This document shows positions 22,707 through 33,922 of a stretch of DNA of 64,000 nt, piece by piece. Position 1 is the first letter of the stretch, and the number at the start of each line of letters is the position of its first letter. A program made the translations under genes and the position numbers. The stretch covers positions 19,756,777 to 19,820,776 of the forward strand of contig JANJXV010000020.1 of assembly GCA_024803745.1 (NCBI GenBank). The letters are read 5' to 3'. Below the pieces are notes generated by a model. The model made no database searches. It was not told where the DNA came from and saw only the letters and a program-made list of their open reading frames with translations. The stretch is from Megascapheus bottae (lineage: Eukaryota > Chordata > Mammalia > Rodentia > Geomyidae).

Positions 22707-23118
22707 GATTCATTTTCTTTTGCTATGTAATGAATTACCACAAGCTTAGTGGCTCCATAAGAAATGCATTTATTATGTCACTTCCCAGGGGTTAGAACAA
22801 CAGGTATGGCCTGGCTGGGCTCTCTGTTCCCTGTGTCTCACTAAGCTGAAACCAATATTCATCCAGTGCTGAGTTCTCATCTGGTAACTCATGTCTTCCA
22901 AGCTCATTAGTGCTATGGGAAGAGCTAGGCTTATTGCAGTTTAGGAGGAGGATTCATGTGTTCTTCCTGGCTAATTGCCTGGAGTTGCTTTCAGATTTAG
23001 AGATCAGGGCACTTGCTAGCCACAGATCTCCTTTTCATGGTGGTATAAACCAAGGCTAGTTGCTTTATCCCAAATCAGTAGGAGGCACCTTGACTCTTTT
23101 CCATCTCTCTGACTTTCA
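22707..23118 (+). mobile_element. Ancient mammalian interspersed repeat, family not assigned
   Basis: The block tgctatgtaatgaattacca followed by caagcttagtggctccataa, then 'atttattatgtcacttccca' and 'atggcctggctgggctctct', matches a widespread old mammalian repeat I remember by its 'ACCACAAACTTAGTGGCTTAAAACAACA' consensus start (abbreviated here as positions 22736-22770). I cannot name the family confidently. It is highly diverged. Confidence 0.55.
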
Positions 23119-23394
23119 AATGGTCTACAAAGTGTACCCCATATTATATCATTTTTCACTCACTAGAAGTCAGTTTATTAGATATTGATTGCATGTATGA
23201 AATCACTTTAAAAGCAACAAAAATAGCACAACTGTGTGAGTGAAATGCCTGCTATGTGGGCAGGAATCTGTTAGATATGTTAGAATTATGTTATGTTAGA
23301 ATTATGCCCACCACATAGACCATGGTATTTAAATTAGCTTACAGCCAGAAAGATAGGAGAAACAGAAGGATACATTTAAAAGTTACATAAAATA

Positions 23395-23690
23395 ACGGTA
23401 TTTGCAGGGAAGTAGATGAATCTAGAGCAAATCATGTTGAGTGAGACAAGTCAAGACTAAAGGAACAAAAGGCGTATGGTATCTTTAATATGTGGCTATT
23501 AGATCCAAACAGTACAAGAACATGGACTCAATATTTGCATACCCAGTGCTATGGACATGATATTGGAAATATAAGCACAACCACATAGACATAAAAAATC
23601 TATGACTCTATAGATATAACGTTCTACTACATAGATTAATATGTATCTGTGACATACAAATCCTCAGACTAATTTTAATTATGTGTTAAA
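23395..23690 (+). mobile_element. Old L1 fragment (ORF2 end into 3' UTR)
   Basis: The text ttgcagggaagtagatgaat, 'agcaaatcatgttgagtgag' and 'aagtcaagactaaaggaaca' resembles the end of L1 ORF2 in sense orientation (compare ggaaatggaaagacttag and attaagtgaagtaagccaga at 62218-62262). The following sequence resembles the 3' UTR of an older subfamily. No intact frame remains. Confidence 0.6.
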
Positions 23691-24647
23691 ATCTAAGTGC
23701 CAGAGATTGTATATTGAGTTCTCCTTCTTGAATACTTGTTTGTTAAATATGTCATTTGAAATATGATATAAAACCAATGTTAATAAATTCTTTAATAAAA
23801 AGTTATCATATAGTAAAATATTGGATGTAATAGTCCCACCTATTGTGAGATGCACACGAATTACATGAAACTATTAAGTATTATATCATATACATTCCTG
23901 TTGTACATTTATATGATAAGAAATTAAATGTGTTAAATAGATCCTAATTCATTGTGTATGCGAGAGATCTACACATTTATGAGAATACTCTGCTGATCTT
24001 TGGTTACTTTTCTGGTTACAGAAACTTATTTATTTGAACTTAATGTAAATATTGACAGTTAAGAATTTACCTCCTTAGGTGCTAGGGAAATACTTTTAAT
24101 TTTTCTTAATTTTTATACATGTTATTGAAGCTCTTTGAGTTAATCTATTCTTAAAATAACTGATGAGAAAAATTACTTCAGTTATATTTGACACTTTGAT
24201 TTTGTAATAAGACAATTACAAATTTTCCAAATATGGTAATTATAAAAATAATTTCAAGATTAAGAGTATTATATAATAAAATACATTAAAAATCCTGGAA
24301 GGAAGGAGGACAAAAAGCATACAAATGGCTTCTTAAAGAGACATGAAATCTAAATGGATTAACATGGAACAATTTTAGAATTTAATGTGATTCAGGAAAA
24401 AGAGTTTTGATTGACATTCACTAGTTTTCTAGTTAAAATTCTTATTCAGTATTGCAAGGATCAGGAGAATGATAACCCAAATTAAAAAAAGATAAATGCA
24501 AATTTAAAATGTCAATTCAAATTTTAAGAAGCTTGTTAGTGTGGTCATTTTATATCATTCATGCCTCTCATTTCTTGTTTTCAATGTCCACTGAAAGAGA
24601 ACATTGATATTAAATATAATAGTTCTTTATAATTTTTATTTATTTTT
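23691..24647. other. Unique AT-rich non-coding DNA
   Basis: Nothing recognised on either strand. Confidence 0.45.
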
Positions 24648-24730
24648 ACTATTTTAGTAGTAGTGGAGTTTGGATTCAGAACCTTGCTCATATAAGGCAA
24701 GCGCTGTACCAATTGCACTATACTTCTTTA
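24648..24730 (-). mobile_element. ID-like SINE head, antisense
   Basis: Complement of the ID head: ggagtttggattcagaacct, then ataaggcaagcgctgtacca. No right-hand unit follows, so it is a monomer or a fragment. Confidence 0.6.
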
Positions 24731-24956
24731 TATTTTACTTGATGTGATTTGCTTGTAATGTCAATGCTTGCTTCTGTCAGTGAGCAGGGTCTTTATTTGC
24801 TTAGTTATTCTCAAGGCACTAGTGTGACCAGACATATTAAACAGCTCCTCCCTTTCTTGTTTAGGTGAGGGATAAATGAGTAATCAAAGGTTAATACATT
24901 AGTACTTCCTTTCTCAGGTTGTCAGTACATGTTAATTGGGTTTTATTTTTATTTAT

Positions 24957-25210
24957 ACCAGCAAGGTGCTAGTGGTTCACACCTGTAATCCTAGTTACTC
25001 ATGGAGCTTAAATCTGTGGATTCTGGTTCAAAGCCAGGCCAGACAGGAAAGGCCATGAGATTCTTATCTCTAATAAACTATGGGGGAGGGTGGTGATGTG
25101 GGGGGTGGAGGGGAAGCCTTAAGTAGAGCTGTGGCTCATGGGAAAATCACTAGTCTTGAGCAAAAGAAAGCTCAAGACAACACTCACGCCCTCAGTTCAA
25201 TCTCAACATA
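24957..25210 (+). mobile_element. 7SL-head/Geo SINE, sense, with internal G-rich block
   Basis: Head (ggttcacacctgtaatccta), B-box-like ggttcaaagcc, middle (gagattcttatctctaataa) and right unit (gtagagctgtggctcatggg, actagtcttgagcaaaagaa) are present. Between middle and right unit, 25081-25115 is an unusual G-rich segment not seen in other copies. Confidence 0.82.
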
Positions 25211-25491
25211 GATAGACTTGCAGAAACATAGACACTTGCAGAAAATTTTTAGAACTGGAAATATAAGTAATATCAGATATTTTTTCTATGCATGGAAATA
25301 TATTTTATAAGACTTTAGAGTACTAGAGCATGAAAATAATACAGAACCGTAAAAGCCTATTGCAGATATTTTATGAAACTACTATCTTTACATCAGTTCA
25401 CTATTGAATTGGGCAAAGGTAATCTATGAAAAATATTCCTAGAAAGTGCTCTTGGTTTAATTTTCTAGCCTTTTCTTTGAGTAAATTTAAA
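25211..25491. other. Unique AT-rich non-coding DNA
   Basis: Nothing recognised between the SINE and the L1 tail. Confidence 0.4.
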
Positions 25492-25618
25492 CTAATGGTA
25501 CAAGATATGATAAAGGGTATCAATGTATGTGAAGTAATGCACCTTCTATTTGGTGAATATAATGTAACCCTTCTATTAATTACAATAAAAATATATGAAA
25601 AAAAACCTAATGGTACAA
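25492..25618 (+). mobile_element. Very short L1 3' end insertion with perfect target-site duplication
   Basis: Only about 100 bases of L1 3' end (25504-25606): aaagggtatcaatgtatgtg, the 'tgcaccttctatttggtgaa' block, the 'aacccttctattaattacaa' block, the poly(A) signal and A-tail. The 12-base repeat CTAATGGTACAA at 25492-25503 and 25607-25618 shows that this is a complete, severely 5'-truncated insertion. Confidence 0.92.
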
Positions 25619-25938
25619 TAAGAAAATAAGAACAATCTAGTGATACATTTTTACAAGAGATGAGAAAAGCTGATGTTACCAAACAATAGTAGTATAACAG
25701 CAGGATAATAATTAAAAATAAGGACAATGATTTAACATAATTTTAAAGGCAATAGTAAGTTAATCACAGAATACTTAAAAAAGAAAACAGAAAAATTAAA
25801 ATATAATATCACAGAGATAAATTTGACATAATTATGGTACTTAATAACATGAAGTTGTAGTGAATTCCAAATTAAATACAAATTCATTTTCTTAATAGTT
25901 TGAAGACTTGCTCATTGAAGTAGATGTCCCTTGTGTAC
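25619..25938. other. Unique AT-rich non-coding DNA
   Basis: Nothing recognised. Confidence 0.4.
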
Positions 25939-26160
25939 TTTTTTTTTTTGTAGGTTATGGAGCTTAGACTCTGGGTCTAGGTGTTGTCAGATTAAGGCTA
26001 CTGCCCTACTCTTGGAACCAGAGGGCCACTTCTGGTTTTCTGTTCATTAATTGGAGATAGCAGTCTCACGTTGTTTAGTGCCTGAGCTGGCTTTTAAACT
26101 TGATCTGCAGATCTCAGCCTCCTGAATAGCTAGGATTACAGGCATGAGACATGCGTGGTT
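25939..26160 (-). mobile_element. 7SL-head/Geo SINE, antisense
   Basis: T-run, right unit (gagcttagactctgggtcta), middle (taattggagatagcagtctc) and head complement (cagatctcagcctcctgaat, agctaggattacaggcatga). Confidence 0.85.
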
Positions 26161-26970
26161 GTATAATTTAAATCTGTGCATAGTTGGACAAGATAGTGAA
26201 TAATGAACTTTGCTTCAGGGAGACAAGAAACATCTTTGAGAAATGTGGACAAAGTTGGAAAGATAACTATATTAGTTAAAGTTACTGCCTTATTGCTAGG
26301 CTAACGAGTCCTGCAGGGTAGCAAGAAAGCTATTAAGTGGTGTTTGATAAAAGCAAAAATATTTAATATCTAGCAAGAATATTAGAAATTAGAACTGTTT
26401 AGTTTTGGTAAAGACTAATTTCACCTTTTTGGGAAAGATAATATGACAAATAAATAGGATCAGTCCTTATAGGATTTAGAGATTTAGCTAATAGAAATTT
26501 AATATGCCTCATTAAATTTAATTGTCTGTGAGCTACTGAAGTGTTTCTCTCTGTATGTATGTGTATGTGTGCGTGTGCATATGTGTTTGTACTTATATCC
26601 AAATATTACCATTCTATGTCTTAAGAGTGGTTAGAAATTTGGTGAAGGCTAATGACTAGAAATAAGATGTATAGAGAGATATATAAAGCATAATTAAATA
26701 CTAAAGCATTTATCTTTAAAGATACTGACAGAAGAATATTTATTTTTCCAACAATCATTAAAATAACATTCTTGATACATATGGCAGCTTCTAAACAATA
26801 GACAAAATTTTCTGTACTTCAGACTACATGATAGAGGGGATCTGAAATTATATGATATGAAATTAACATGTATAAAAATAAAGTGCAATGCTTCATTAGT
26901 GGAGAATTCAAATTTATAATAAGGCCCAGGCTTGGCTTAGAAGTGATATTCAAGATGGAAACTGAGTGAA
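26161..26970. other. Unique AT-rich non-coding DNA
   Basis: Nothing recognised apart from a short TG-rich stretch near 26557-26588. Confidence 0.45.
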
Positions 26971-27063
26971 AAAGGGTATCAATGTTTGTGAAGTAATGCA
27001 TCTTCTATCTGGTGGATGTAAAGTAACCCTTCTATTAATTATTATAAAAATAAATAAAAAAAA
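26971..27063 (+). mobile_element. Short L1 3' end fragment
   Basis: Same tail as at 25504-25606 (aaagggtatcaatgtttgtg, gcatcttctatctggtggat, aacccttctattaattatta) with an A-rich tail. I did not find a convincing target-site duplication. Confidence 0.8.
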
Positions 27064-27182
27064 GAAAAAGAAAGGGGATGAGAGCAAGAAGATATGACTT
27101 CACGTAAGGCAGGAAAATACAATCCATCAAGGAGAAGGACTGCATTAAACTTGTTGATGCCAGGTACTAGTGGCTCATGACT

Positions 27183-28258
27183 AGTGCTTTTATTAATTAT
27201 AATTTTATTATCTTCAGGTATTGTACAAAGTAGTTGCCATTTAACAAAGCAGTTTATGAGTACAATATACCATAATCAATGTCACACCTTTCAACAATTT
27301 CAACCATCACTCCTTTACCTATCCCTTCACTCTGTCTTCTTAATTCTATAGGGTATATATTGGATTCTTGGCTGCTTTTCTCCCTCTCTTCTCTTTATCT
27401 GCCACTTTCCCCTTGAATCCCACCCACCTTTTTTGAGTAACTGCATCCTGGTGTTTTATTGTCACTGAACTTTGATTTTCCCTTTCTACAGAATTACACC
27501 ATGTGAGCTGTCCATTGAATCTACCCTATCTCAGTTAATACATTTATATACACTTTCATGTCATCCATTTATTTACTTAAAAGTTTATAAACTAACTCTA
27601 GCTTCCCCTACAAGGGGAAACTTGCATCCTTTGTCTCCCTGGACCTGATTTACATCACTTAACATATTTTTCCCAGATCTTTTCACTTCTTTACAAATGG
27701 TATGATATCATCCTTTCTAACAGATTTGTAAAATTCCATTGTGTATGTATACAACATCTTCTTGTTTCATTGAGGGATATCGCGGCTGATTCCATATCTT
27801 GGTTATGATGAATAGTGCTGCAATGAACATAATTGTACTGGTGACTTTATAGTATCTTGGATTTGTAATCTTTTGGACAAATGCCTGGGACTGGAATTGT
27901 TGGATCAAAGGGTAGTTCGATGTTTAATCTTTTGAGGATGTTCTGCACTGCTTTTCAGACTGGTTAAACAAGATCGTATTCCCACCAACAGTGTATTATG
28001 GTTCCCTTTTTGTCACATCCTTGCCAGAATCCTTGTTTGATTTCTTGATACTGGCTATTCTAACTGGGGTGAGGTGGAATCTCTATATTGTTTTGATTTG
28101 CATTTCCTTTATGGCCAGAGATTTCTTCATGTGCCTATTGTCCATTTTCATTTCTTCCTCTTAGAAATCTGTCATTAGTGTATTACCCATTTTTTAATTG
28201 GTTGATGGTTCTTTTAAAGTTTGATTTTTTAAGCTCTCTGCAAATTCTGGATGTTAGG
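27183..28258 (-). mobile_element. L1 fragment (ORF2 end and 3' UTR), antisense, nested
   Basis: Plus-strand order is the complement of an older 3' UTR (cattactcctttacc-type sequence, ccatttaacaaagcagttta) followed by the ORF2 C-terminal region up to 'gagctctctgcaaattctgg' near 28232-28250. The frame 27717-27908 (minus) contains FIAALFIITKIWNQPRYPSM, the ORF2 end motif with changes. It is 5'-truncated and older than the L1 at 17229. Confidence 0.85.
27717..27908 (-). pseudogene. L1 ORF2 C-terminal remnant
   Basis: A 63-codon frame that keeps the FIAALFIITKIWNQPRYPSM segment of the ORF2 C-terminus. Stops lie on both sides. It belongs to the nested antisense L1. Confidence 0.8.
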
Positions 28259-28577
28259 TCATGACTGTAATCTTACATACTCAGGAGGCTGAGAGCTGGA
28301 CAGTCTTGGTTTGAATCAAGCCTGAGAAGAAGTCTAAAACACTTTACTAGCTGGCATAAAGCTGAATTGGTGGTATTGCTCAAGTGGTAGAACACACCCA
28401 AGCAAGCATGAAACCTTGAGTTCAAAGTCCAGAAAAATTATATATGATAGGAATAACAGTGTACCTGTTGTATTTGATAAAGATATCATTCATAACTGGA
28501 AAAAGAGCAATGTCCATAGTAAAACCAAACTGGAATGAATTGATTACTTCTACTATTTTTAAATCTAAGTATCAATA

Positions 28578-29495
28578 AAAGTTAGAACATACTAAAAATT
28601 AGAAGCCCCTCCATGTTAATGAATTGGCAGAAGTAATGCTGTGAATATAGCTTTTTACCCAAAGCAATGTACAGATTGAATTCAATTCCCATCAAAGCTC
28701 TGCAGATATCATTCACAAAACTAAAATTAGTCAATCCTAAAAAGCACAAAATCCTAAGCAGCACAATCACATAAACCAAGTAATAATCCAAGCACTCCAA
28801 AGTATTAAATGCAATGCTGAAGGTATCACAACACTTACTTCAAATTATGCCATGCAATCATAATACCAAAAGTAGCATGGTAAGATCACAAAGATGGTTA
28901 GATCAATGGAATAGAATAGAGGACATAGAGAAAACCCTTGCAGCCTGAACCATTTGCTTTTCAACTAAAATTGAAATGCATGGGTTGGGGAAAAGAATCT
29001 GTTTTAATAAGTGGTACTTGGAAGACTGGATGTCCATGTGCAGAAAATGGAAATTATATTACTATATCTTATTCTGCACAAAAAAAAATCAATTTAATGG
29101 ACTAAAACTTTAGTGTAAGGGCTGAAACACTGTGACAACTATAAGGAATGAAAAGAGTAGGAAAACATTAGAAAATATATGCATATCAATGTCTTTCTGA
29201 ATAAGGCTTTAATAACTCAAGAAATAATAGCAGCAATTGACAAATGGAAATACATCCAACTAAGAAGTTTTTGTGCAGCAGAGAAAACAACTTTAGAGTG
29301 CCAACTATTCATTTGACATGAGATTTGTGCCCAGAATATATAAAAAGCTCACAAAAGAATTACAAAATAATAAATAATCTAATCAGCATATGGTATATTA
29401 ACAGTCCTCAAATGAAACAATAGACATGAGTAATGAATATATGAAGAGATGTTCAAGAACCTTACCTACAAAATGAAAATTGACGTCTATCTCCT
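28578..29495 (+). mobile_element. L1 ORF2 fragment, sense, degraded
   Basis: ORF2 region between reverse transcriptase and the C-terminus, recognisable from blocks in order: 'ccatgttaatgaattggcag', 'caatgtacagattgaattca', 'attcccatcaaagctctgca', then 'agatcaatggaatagaatag', 'ggtacttggaagactggatg', and 'agaagtttttgtgcagcaga'. Stops break every frame. No 3' UTR is attached, so it is an internal fragment. It overlaps in ORF2 coordinates with the nested antisense L1 on its left, so the two are separate events. Confidence 0.82.
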
Positions 29496-32430
29496 GTATA
29501 TATAGTACACAATTTTATATTTTTCTCTAGGTGTTACCAAATGGCACATGAAACATTTATTTTTTTGTAATTTTCTAATCCAAAACATCCTTGTTCAAAA
29601 ATATTGACCTCACCAACTCTAAGCAGTTGCACTTGTCTGCTTACTGGTTACTATTTGCAAACTGTTGACTGTCCTTCATAAATGGCGCCCATGTCCTGAC
29701 AGCCTGAAATAAAATTTTACTTCTTTCTGTCACCAATTACAATTGAATTTGGCTATATCCTAGGCCTTGGGTCTCAGATAAGAAAGTCTGGAAATTTGTT
29801 AGTAATATTGTTCAGAGCAAATATCTAGAGCACTGTCTAGGTCCTTTAGAAATAAGGCTTTCAAAACTGACAACAGTTAAACAGGATCAATTCCTGATAG
29901 GCTTTGTATAATAGTAGGGAGTAGATATTAGTTGACTGGTCATCTATCAATATATATCAAGATAGATTCTTTAATTGAAGAATCTAACTAGATAAAGAGG
30001 GGATAGCTGTTTCTCTAAGAGTTACTATTTGACTAAAATATAAGGGTGAATTGAATTTGGTAAGAAAAGAAGCACGTTGAAGCTACCAAGCAGTGTGTGC
30101 AAATACCTATGTCAGAAACAATAATGCTTGTGAGCCCTTCATTTGTAACTATCTCAGATGATACAGGAAAGGAATATTCAGAACAGCAGACACAAGGAAT
30201 ATTGAATATCTCTATAGGACTATTCTCTCCAGTGACAATATCTTTGAATTAACCTGAGAAACAATGCCAAGAGTAAAATGGTGAAACAAAGCTATTCATG
30301 GGATTATGCTTGAAAGCATTTGATACTGTGTTTAGCTTTTATAATAGGCTTCACAGGTTCCCATGTCATTGAGGGATGTGTAGCAACTATGAAATATAGT
30401 AGATAATAGAGATTCAAGGAATAACATATTTATATACTCAAAAATATTGATTTTGTTATAGAAGGGAGAAAAATATTTGACTGCAGTTTTTATTTGACTG
30501 CAGTTTTATATTGTGAATGCTGAATTCTGTTGTGATAAACAAATTTTCTGATCTATGACTTGTTACAAAAGTGATTTATTATGCCAAATTAAAATTATTT
30601 CCTTGGTCCTTAAGGTGCTATGATAGTTGGAACAGGTTTTCTATTTCTTTTACCATGGAAATTTCCCTCACGTCTGGAAATATGGATGAAAAGTAATCTC
30701 ATTTTTAGCAAGGTGATAAAAATATATTTTACATTTCTGGATTAAATAGTCTATAAAAAGGAAACCATTTTTGAATTTGTAAAACTGTCAATTTATAATA
30801 AAAGGCTATTTTCATTGACAAACAGTTCTTGCACACTCTTGTGTTTTGTTACTTAAAAGAATGTTTCATATTATCCATTTGACATCACACAGTCCTTTAT
30901 TAAATATTTTGTGTGCAGTCAAATCATAATATAAGTGTTAAGATGTCTCTTTATTGATTTTGGTGAACATGCTTCCCAAAACTTTCTTTCTACCCACAAC
31001 TTAGTTTTAAGAAGTTTAATTGTATTTAGTGGAAAACTATAATTTTACCTATGCCATTTAACAAGTACTTAAAGTCACAGCTCTCTGTTCTTTTATTTTT
31101 AACATTAAGGGATTAGATTATAATGTCTGCTGTCTGTCTTCAGTTGTGCCTTACCAAATTCCTGGCTTCCTACATTACCTGGTTCTTCCTTCTGCTTCTT
31201 CTTCCAATTAGAAAACAAATTTTTAAATATTTTTTCCCTGTCTCTGTCTCTTTGTCTGCCTCTGTCCATTTGTCTCTCTTTCTTTCATACACATACAAAT
31301 GGATTCTAGCAATCACATTGTACTCTTAAAATAGTACATATGTAAACTTGCTTTAATTCATTACAATTGAATAATTTAAAAATGTGACATATGATATCCC
31401 AGATAAAAAATTCTAGGAAATAATGATGAACACTTAAAAACTGTTTAAGTTTTAAAGTGGTAAACATGACTTGTTCTGGAAACTTCATAAATCCATTTCT
31501 ATATTAGGATAAACTAAAGATTTGTGAGCATTTTTCTTATTTTGGAATCCTATAAACTTTTATTACCAGGAAAAAATTCTACAATGCTGACATATTGGTA
31601 GCAAAAGCCCTCGGCACTGACTGTGAAGCAGTACAGTCAACCCAAATATGCATACTCTAAACCCTCTCTTGCCAGTTTGAAATTCCTTATTTAACTAAAA
31701 TGGAATGGCAATATCTGGATTAATGCTGAACACTGTTGAAGGCAATTAGCTGGTTGAATAGCTCCAGGTTCACACATTATTAAGTCTAGATGTTCTCTCA
31801 CAAACTCAGATCTCATGAGGACATGGCCTGGCTTTGCCCTCTATTTTCATATTGGCTTACTGTCTAAGTGTCCTTAAAAATACATCAGCAAGCAAATAAA
31901 TAGATAAAACAAAAGAATGAGTTCCATAGCTAGGTTAATGTTTTACTCTTTGCAGAGTAAAGATTTTGGAAAACTGAGAAAACAGAGAAATGTAGAAAGA
32001 AAATATCTGTTTTCTAATATGTTAGAGAAGAAATAAACCACCGAAATTTTCTGGATAAGTTCCCTTATCAATAGGAAAAATTTAGGTACTTTGGGTATTA
32101 TTCACAGTCATACTGAATTAAAATTCCTACCAAATTAGGCTCAATGTAGGTCCTGTAATTATGGGCAATGGAAAAACCGATTAATGCCAATGTTTCTAAA
32201 ATAGCAATTCAGTATTTAAAGCTCTGGATATGAAGCCACATCTTCATTTCCCTCCTGATGATTTTCCTAAGAACCATTTCACATGTCACAGAATCGAGCT
32301 GGCAGTATTAGGAATAAGCAAAATAGACCATTTTTGTGAAGTCATTTACAAATAGATACGGCTTGTTTTTGTGTTCAGGATACATATTGGCTCAAATGAT
32401 GTCTTAAGATAGCAATATAGTGATGAAAAC
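29496..32430. other. Long repeat-poor non-coding stretch
   Basis: About 2.9 kb without a recognised transposable element. It holds a 17-base perfect tandem duplication (30474-30507). The segment 31590-31870 and the segment 32130-32340 have a non-repetitive, balanced look and are candidates for conserved non-coding sequence. Confidence 0.45.
30474..30507 (+). repeat. 17-base perfect tandem duplication
   Basis: TATTTGACTGCAGTTTT occurs at 30474-30490 and again immediately at 30491-30507. Confidence 0.95.
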
Positions 32431-32520
32431 CTACACTTTGTCCAATACTTAGTATGCTACAGGACCTGGGTACTTTATAGTATTATTTTGTTCAAGTGTC
32501 ATAAAAAATTCTAGTAGGCT
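32430..32520 (-). mobile_element. MIR-like fragment
   Basis: The order 'ccaatacttagtatgctaca', 'ctgggtactttatagtatta' resembles the complement of the MIR 3' region (consensus around acttactatgtgccaggcac). Short and diverged. Confidence 0.45.
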
Positions 32521-32885
32521 CGTAGATTGATTAGGATGTGGCCATTAAAGTAGGTTTTGAAAATTATCTAAGCTTTGAAACTTTCATAATGTATATCTTT
32601 GAAATATTACTGATATGCTTTGAGGAAAACATGATTGTCACAGGGAATAATGGAATAGGTGACTCCTTTTGCCTTTGGGGATTCATATTACAACATATCT
32701 TTATCTAGCTTTCCCGTGAATCTCTTCTACAGACATACGTTTGCAAAACGTGTTTAGCATCCACGTCTACTTCAAATTCTTAAATGTCAAATACTATTTG
32801 GGAATTTCAAAGTTACCTTTGAGGGTTGGTAACAAATATTCAAGGTATGCCTTTTGGCTTCTGGCTCTGATCATTTCCACGCAAG

Positions 32886-33135
32886 TCCCCTTTATCTCTA
32901 GGGGCCAGAGTTTGGCCTACAGGTAGAGTGCTTATCTAGCATGCATGAAGATCCTGATTTGATTCCTCAGTACCACAAACATAGAAAAAAGCTGGAAGTG
33001 GTGCTGAAGCTCAAGTAGTAGAGCACTATCTAGCCTTGAGAAAGTCCAAGAACTGTGCTCAGGCCCTGAGCTCAAGCCCAGGACTGGCAAATAATAATAA
33101 TAATAATAATAATAATAATTCCCCTTTATCTCTAG
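32886..33135 (+). mobile_element. IDL-Geo SINE, sense, with 16-base perfect target-site duplication
   Basis: Body 32902-33089: ID-like head (ggtagagtgcttatctagca), linker with 'accacaaacatagaaaaaag', right unit (ctcaagtagtagagcactat, gagctcaagcccaggactgg). The tail has become (AAT)n. TCCCCTTTATCTCTAG flanks it at 32886-32901 and 33120-33135 with no mismatch, which points to a young insertion. Confidence 0.94.
33090..33119 (+). repeat. (AAT)n microsatellite in SINE tail
   Basis: About ten AAT units replacing the A-tail of the SINE, bounded by its target-site duplication. Confidence 0.95.
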
Positions 33136-33653
33136 ATTAATTAAAAGGGAGGTGTTCCATTTTAGCCAATTGAAGAATCTAACAAATAACCATGGCTTTT
33201 CTCACTGTGACAATCAGAAGTGGATGAAAATTGTATTTCATACTGTAGCATATAATAAAACTGTTTTGGGGTCTTCCTTCTCTTCTTTGCAGTCTCAATG
33301 AATTTTGCATCCAAAACTTTGATTGTGAGTTAACACATACACACAAGGGATACTACAACAAAAGTTTAAGAAGAAAGCTGGGAAATTTGCATTGTTCAGT
33401 TATAAGCCAATCCGAGGTAATATTAGTGAGTACTCTCCCTGTGATGGCATCCTGAGAGATTTCCGTATACAAGATGCTCAACCATCTTACTGATACATAA
33501 GTGAAAAAGTTTGGAGTGATGTGAATCACATATGATTGAGCCTCCTAGTGTATGCCATTTGTTCTCTGATCTGTTGCAGTAATGAGGGAAAGATCCCTTA
33601 CAGTACAGAACAGTTAAAAAAGCATCACATTCTTATGTGAGTATATATTTGAT
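33136..33653. other. Unique non-coding DNA
   Basis: Nothing recognised. Confidence 0.4.
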
Positions 33654-33831
33654 TCCTTTTTTGTTTTTGTTGGCTTGACTGCAGGACCTGGTCTTTGTTC
33701 TGATCTCTTTCTCAGGGGTTTTGAGTGGTTAATTGGATATAAAAGTCTTCTCCTAGGTGATTTGGAACTCTGATCCTCAGGTCTCAACTCTTGATAAGTC
33801 AGGATTGAAGGCATAAGCCACCTGCACCCAG
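33654..33831 (-). mobile_element. 7SL-head/Geo SINE, antisense, internally shortened
   Basis: Right unit reduced (gcaggacctggtctttgttc), middle (gtggttaattggatataaaa), head complement (gatcctcaggtctcaactct, ggcataagccacctgcaccc). The 'ttgagccacagc' block is missing. Confidence 0.75.
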
Positions 33832-33922
33832 TTTCGATCCCACTTTTTACCTCCTAATTTGTGTTTGGGTTTTAAAACTCAGATGAAAACATTTGATTTG
33901 TTATTACCAATGTTAAAAAAAA

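Larger units (their letters stand above)
27159..28432 (+). mobile_element. SINE split by a nested L1
   Basis: A 7SL-head SINE starts at 27159 (gccaggtactagtggctcat) and is cut after tcatgact (27175-27182). It resumes at 28259 with the same tcatgact, then gtaatcttacatactcagga and the right unit (tggtggtattgctcaagtgg, ccttgagttcaaagtccag). The intervening ~1.08 kb is an antisense L1. The 8-base repeat is the target-site duplication of the L1. Confidence 0.85.

Noticed and set aside
27183..29495. Single inverted L1 made of the antisense piece (27183-28258) and the sense piece (28578-29495)
   Set aside because: The two pieces overlap in ORF2 coordinates by roughly 130 bases, are separated by the rest of a SINE, and the antisense piece has its own target-site duplication.
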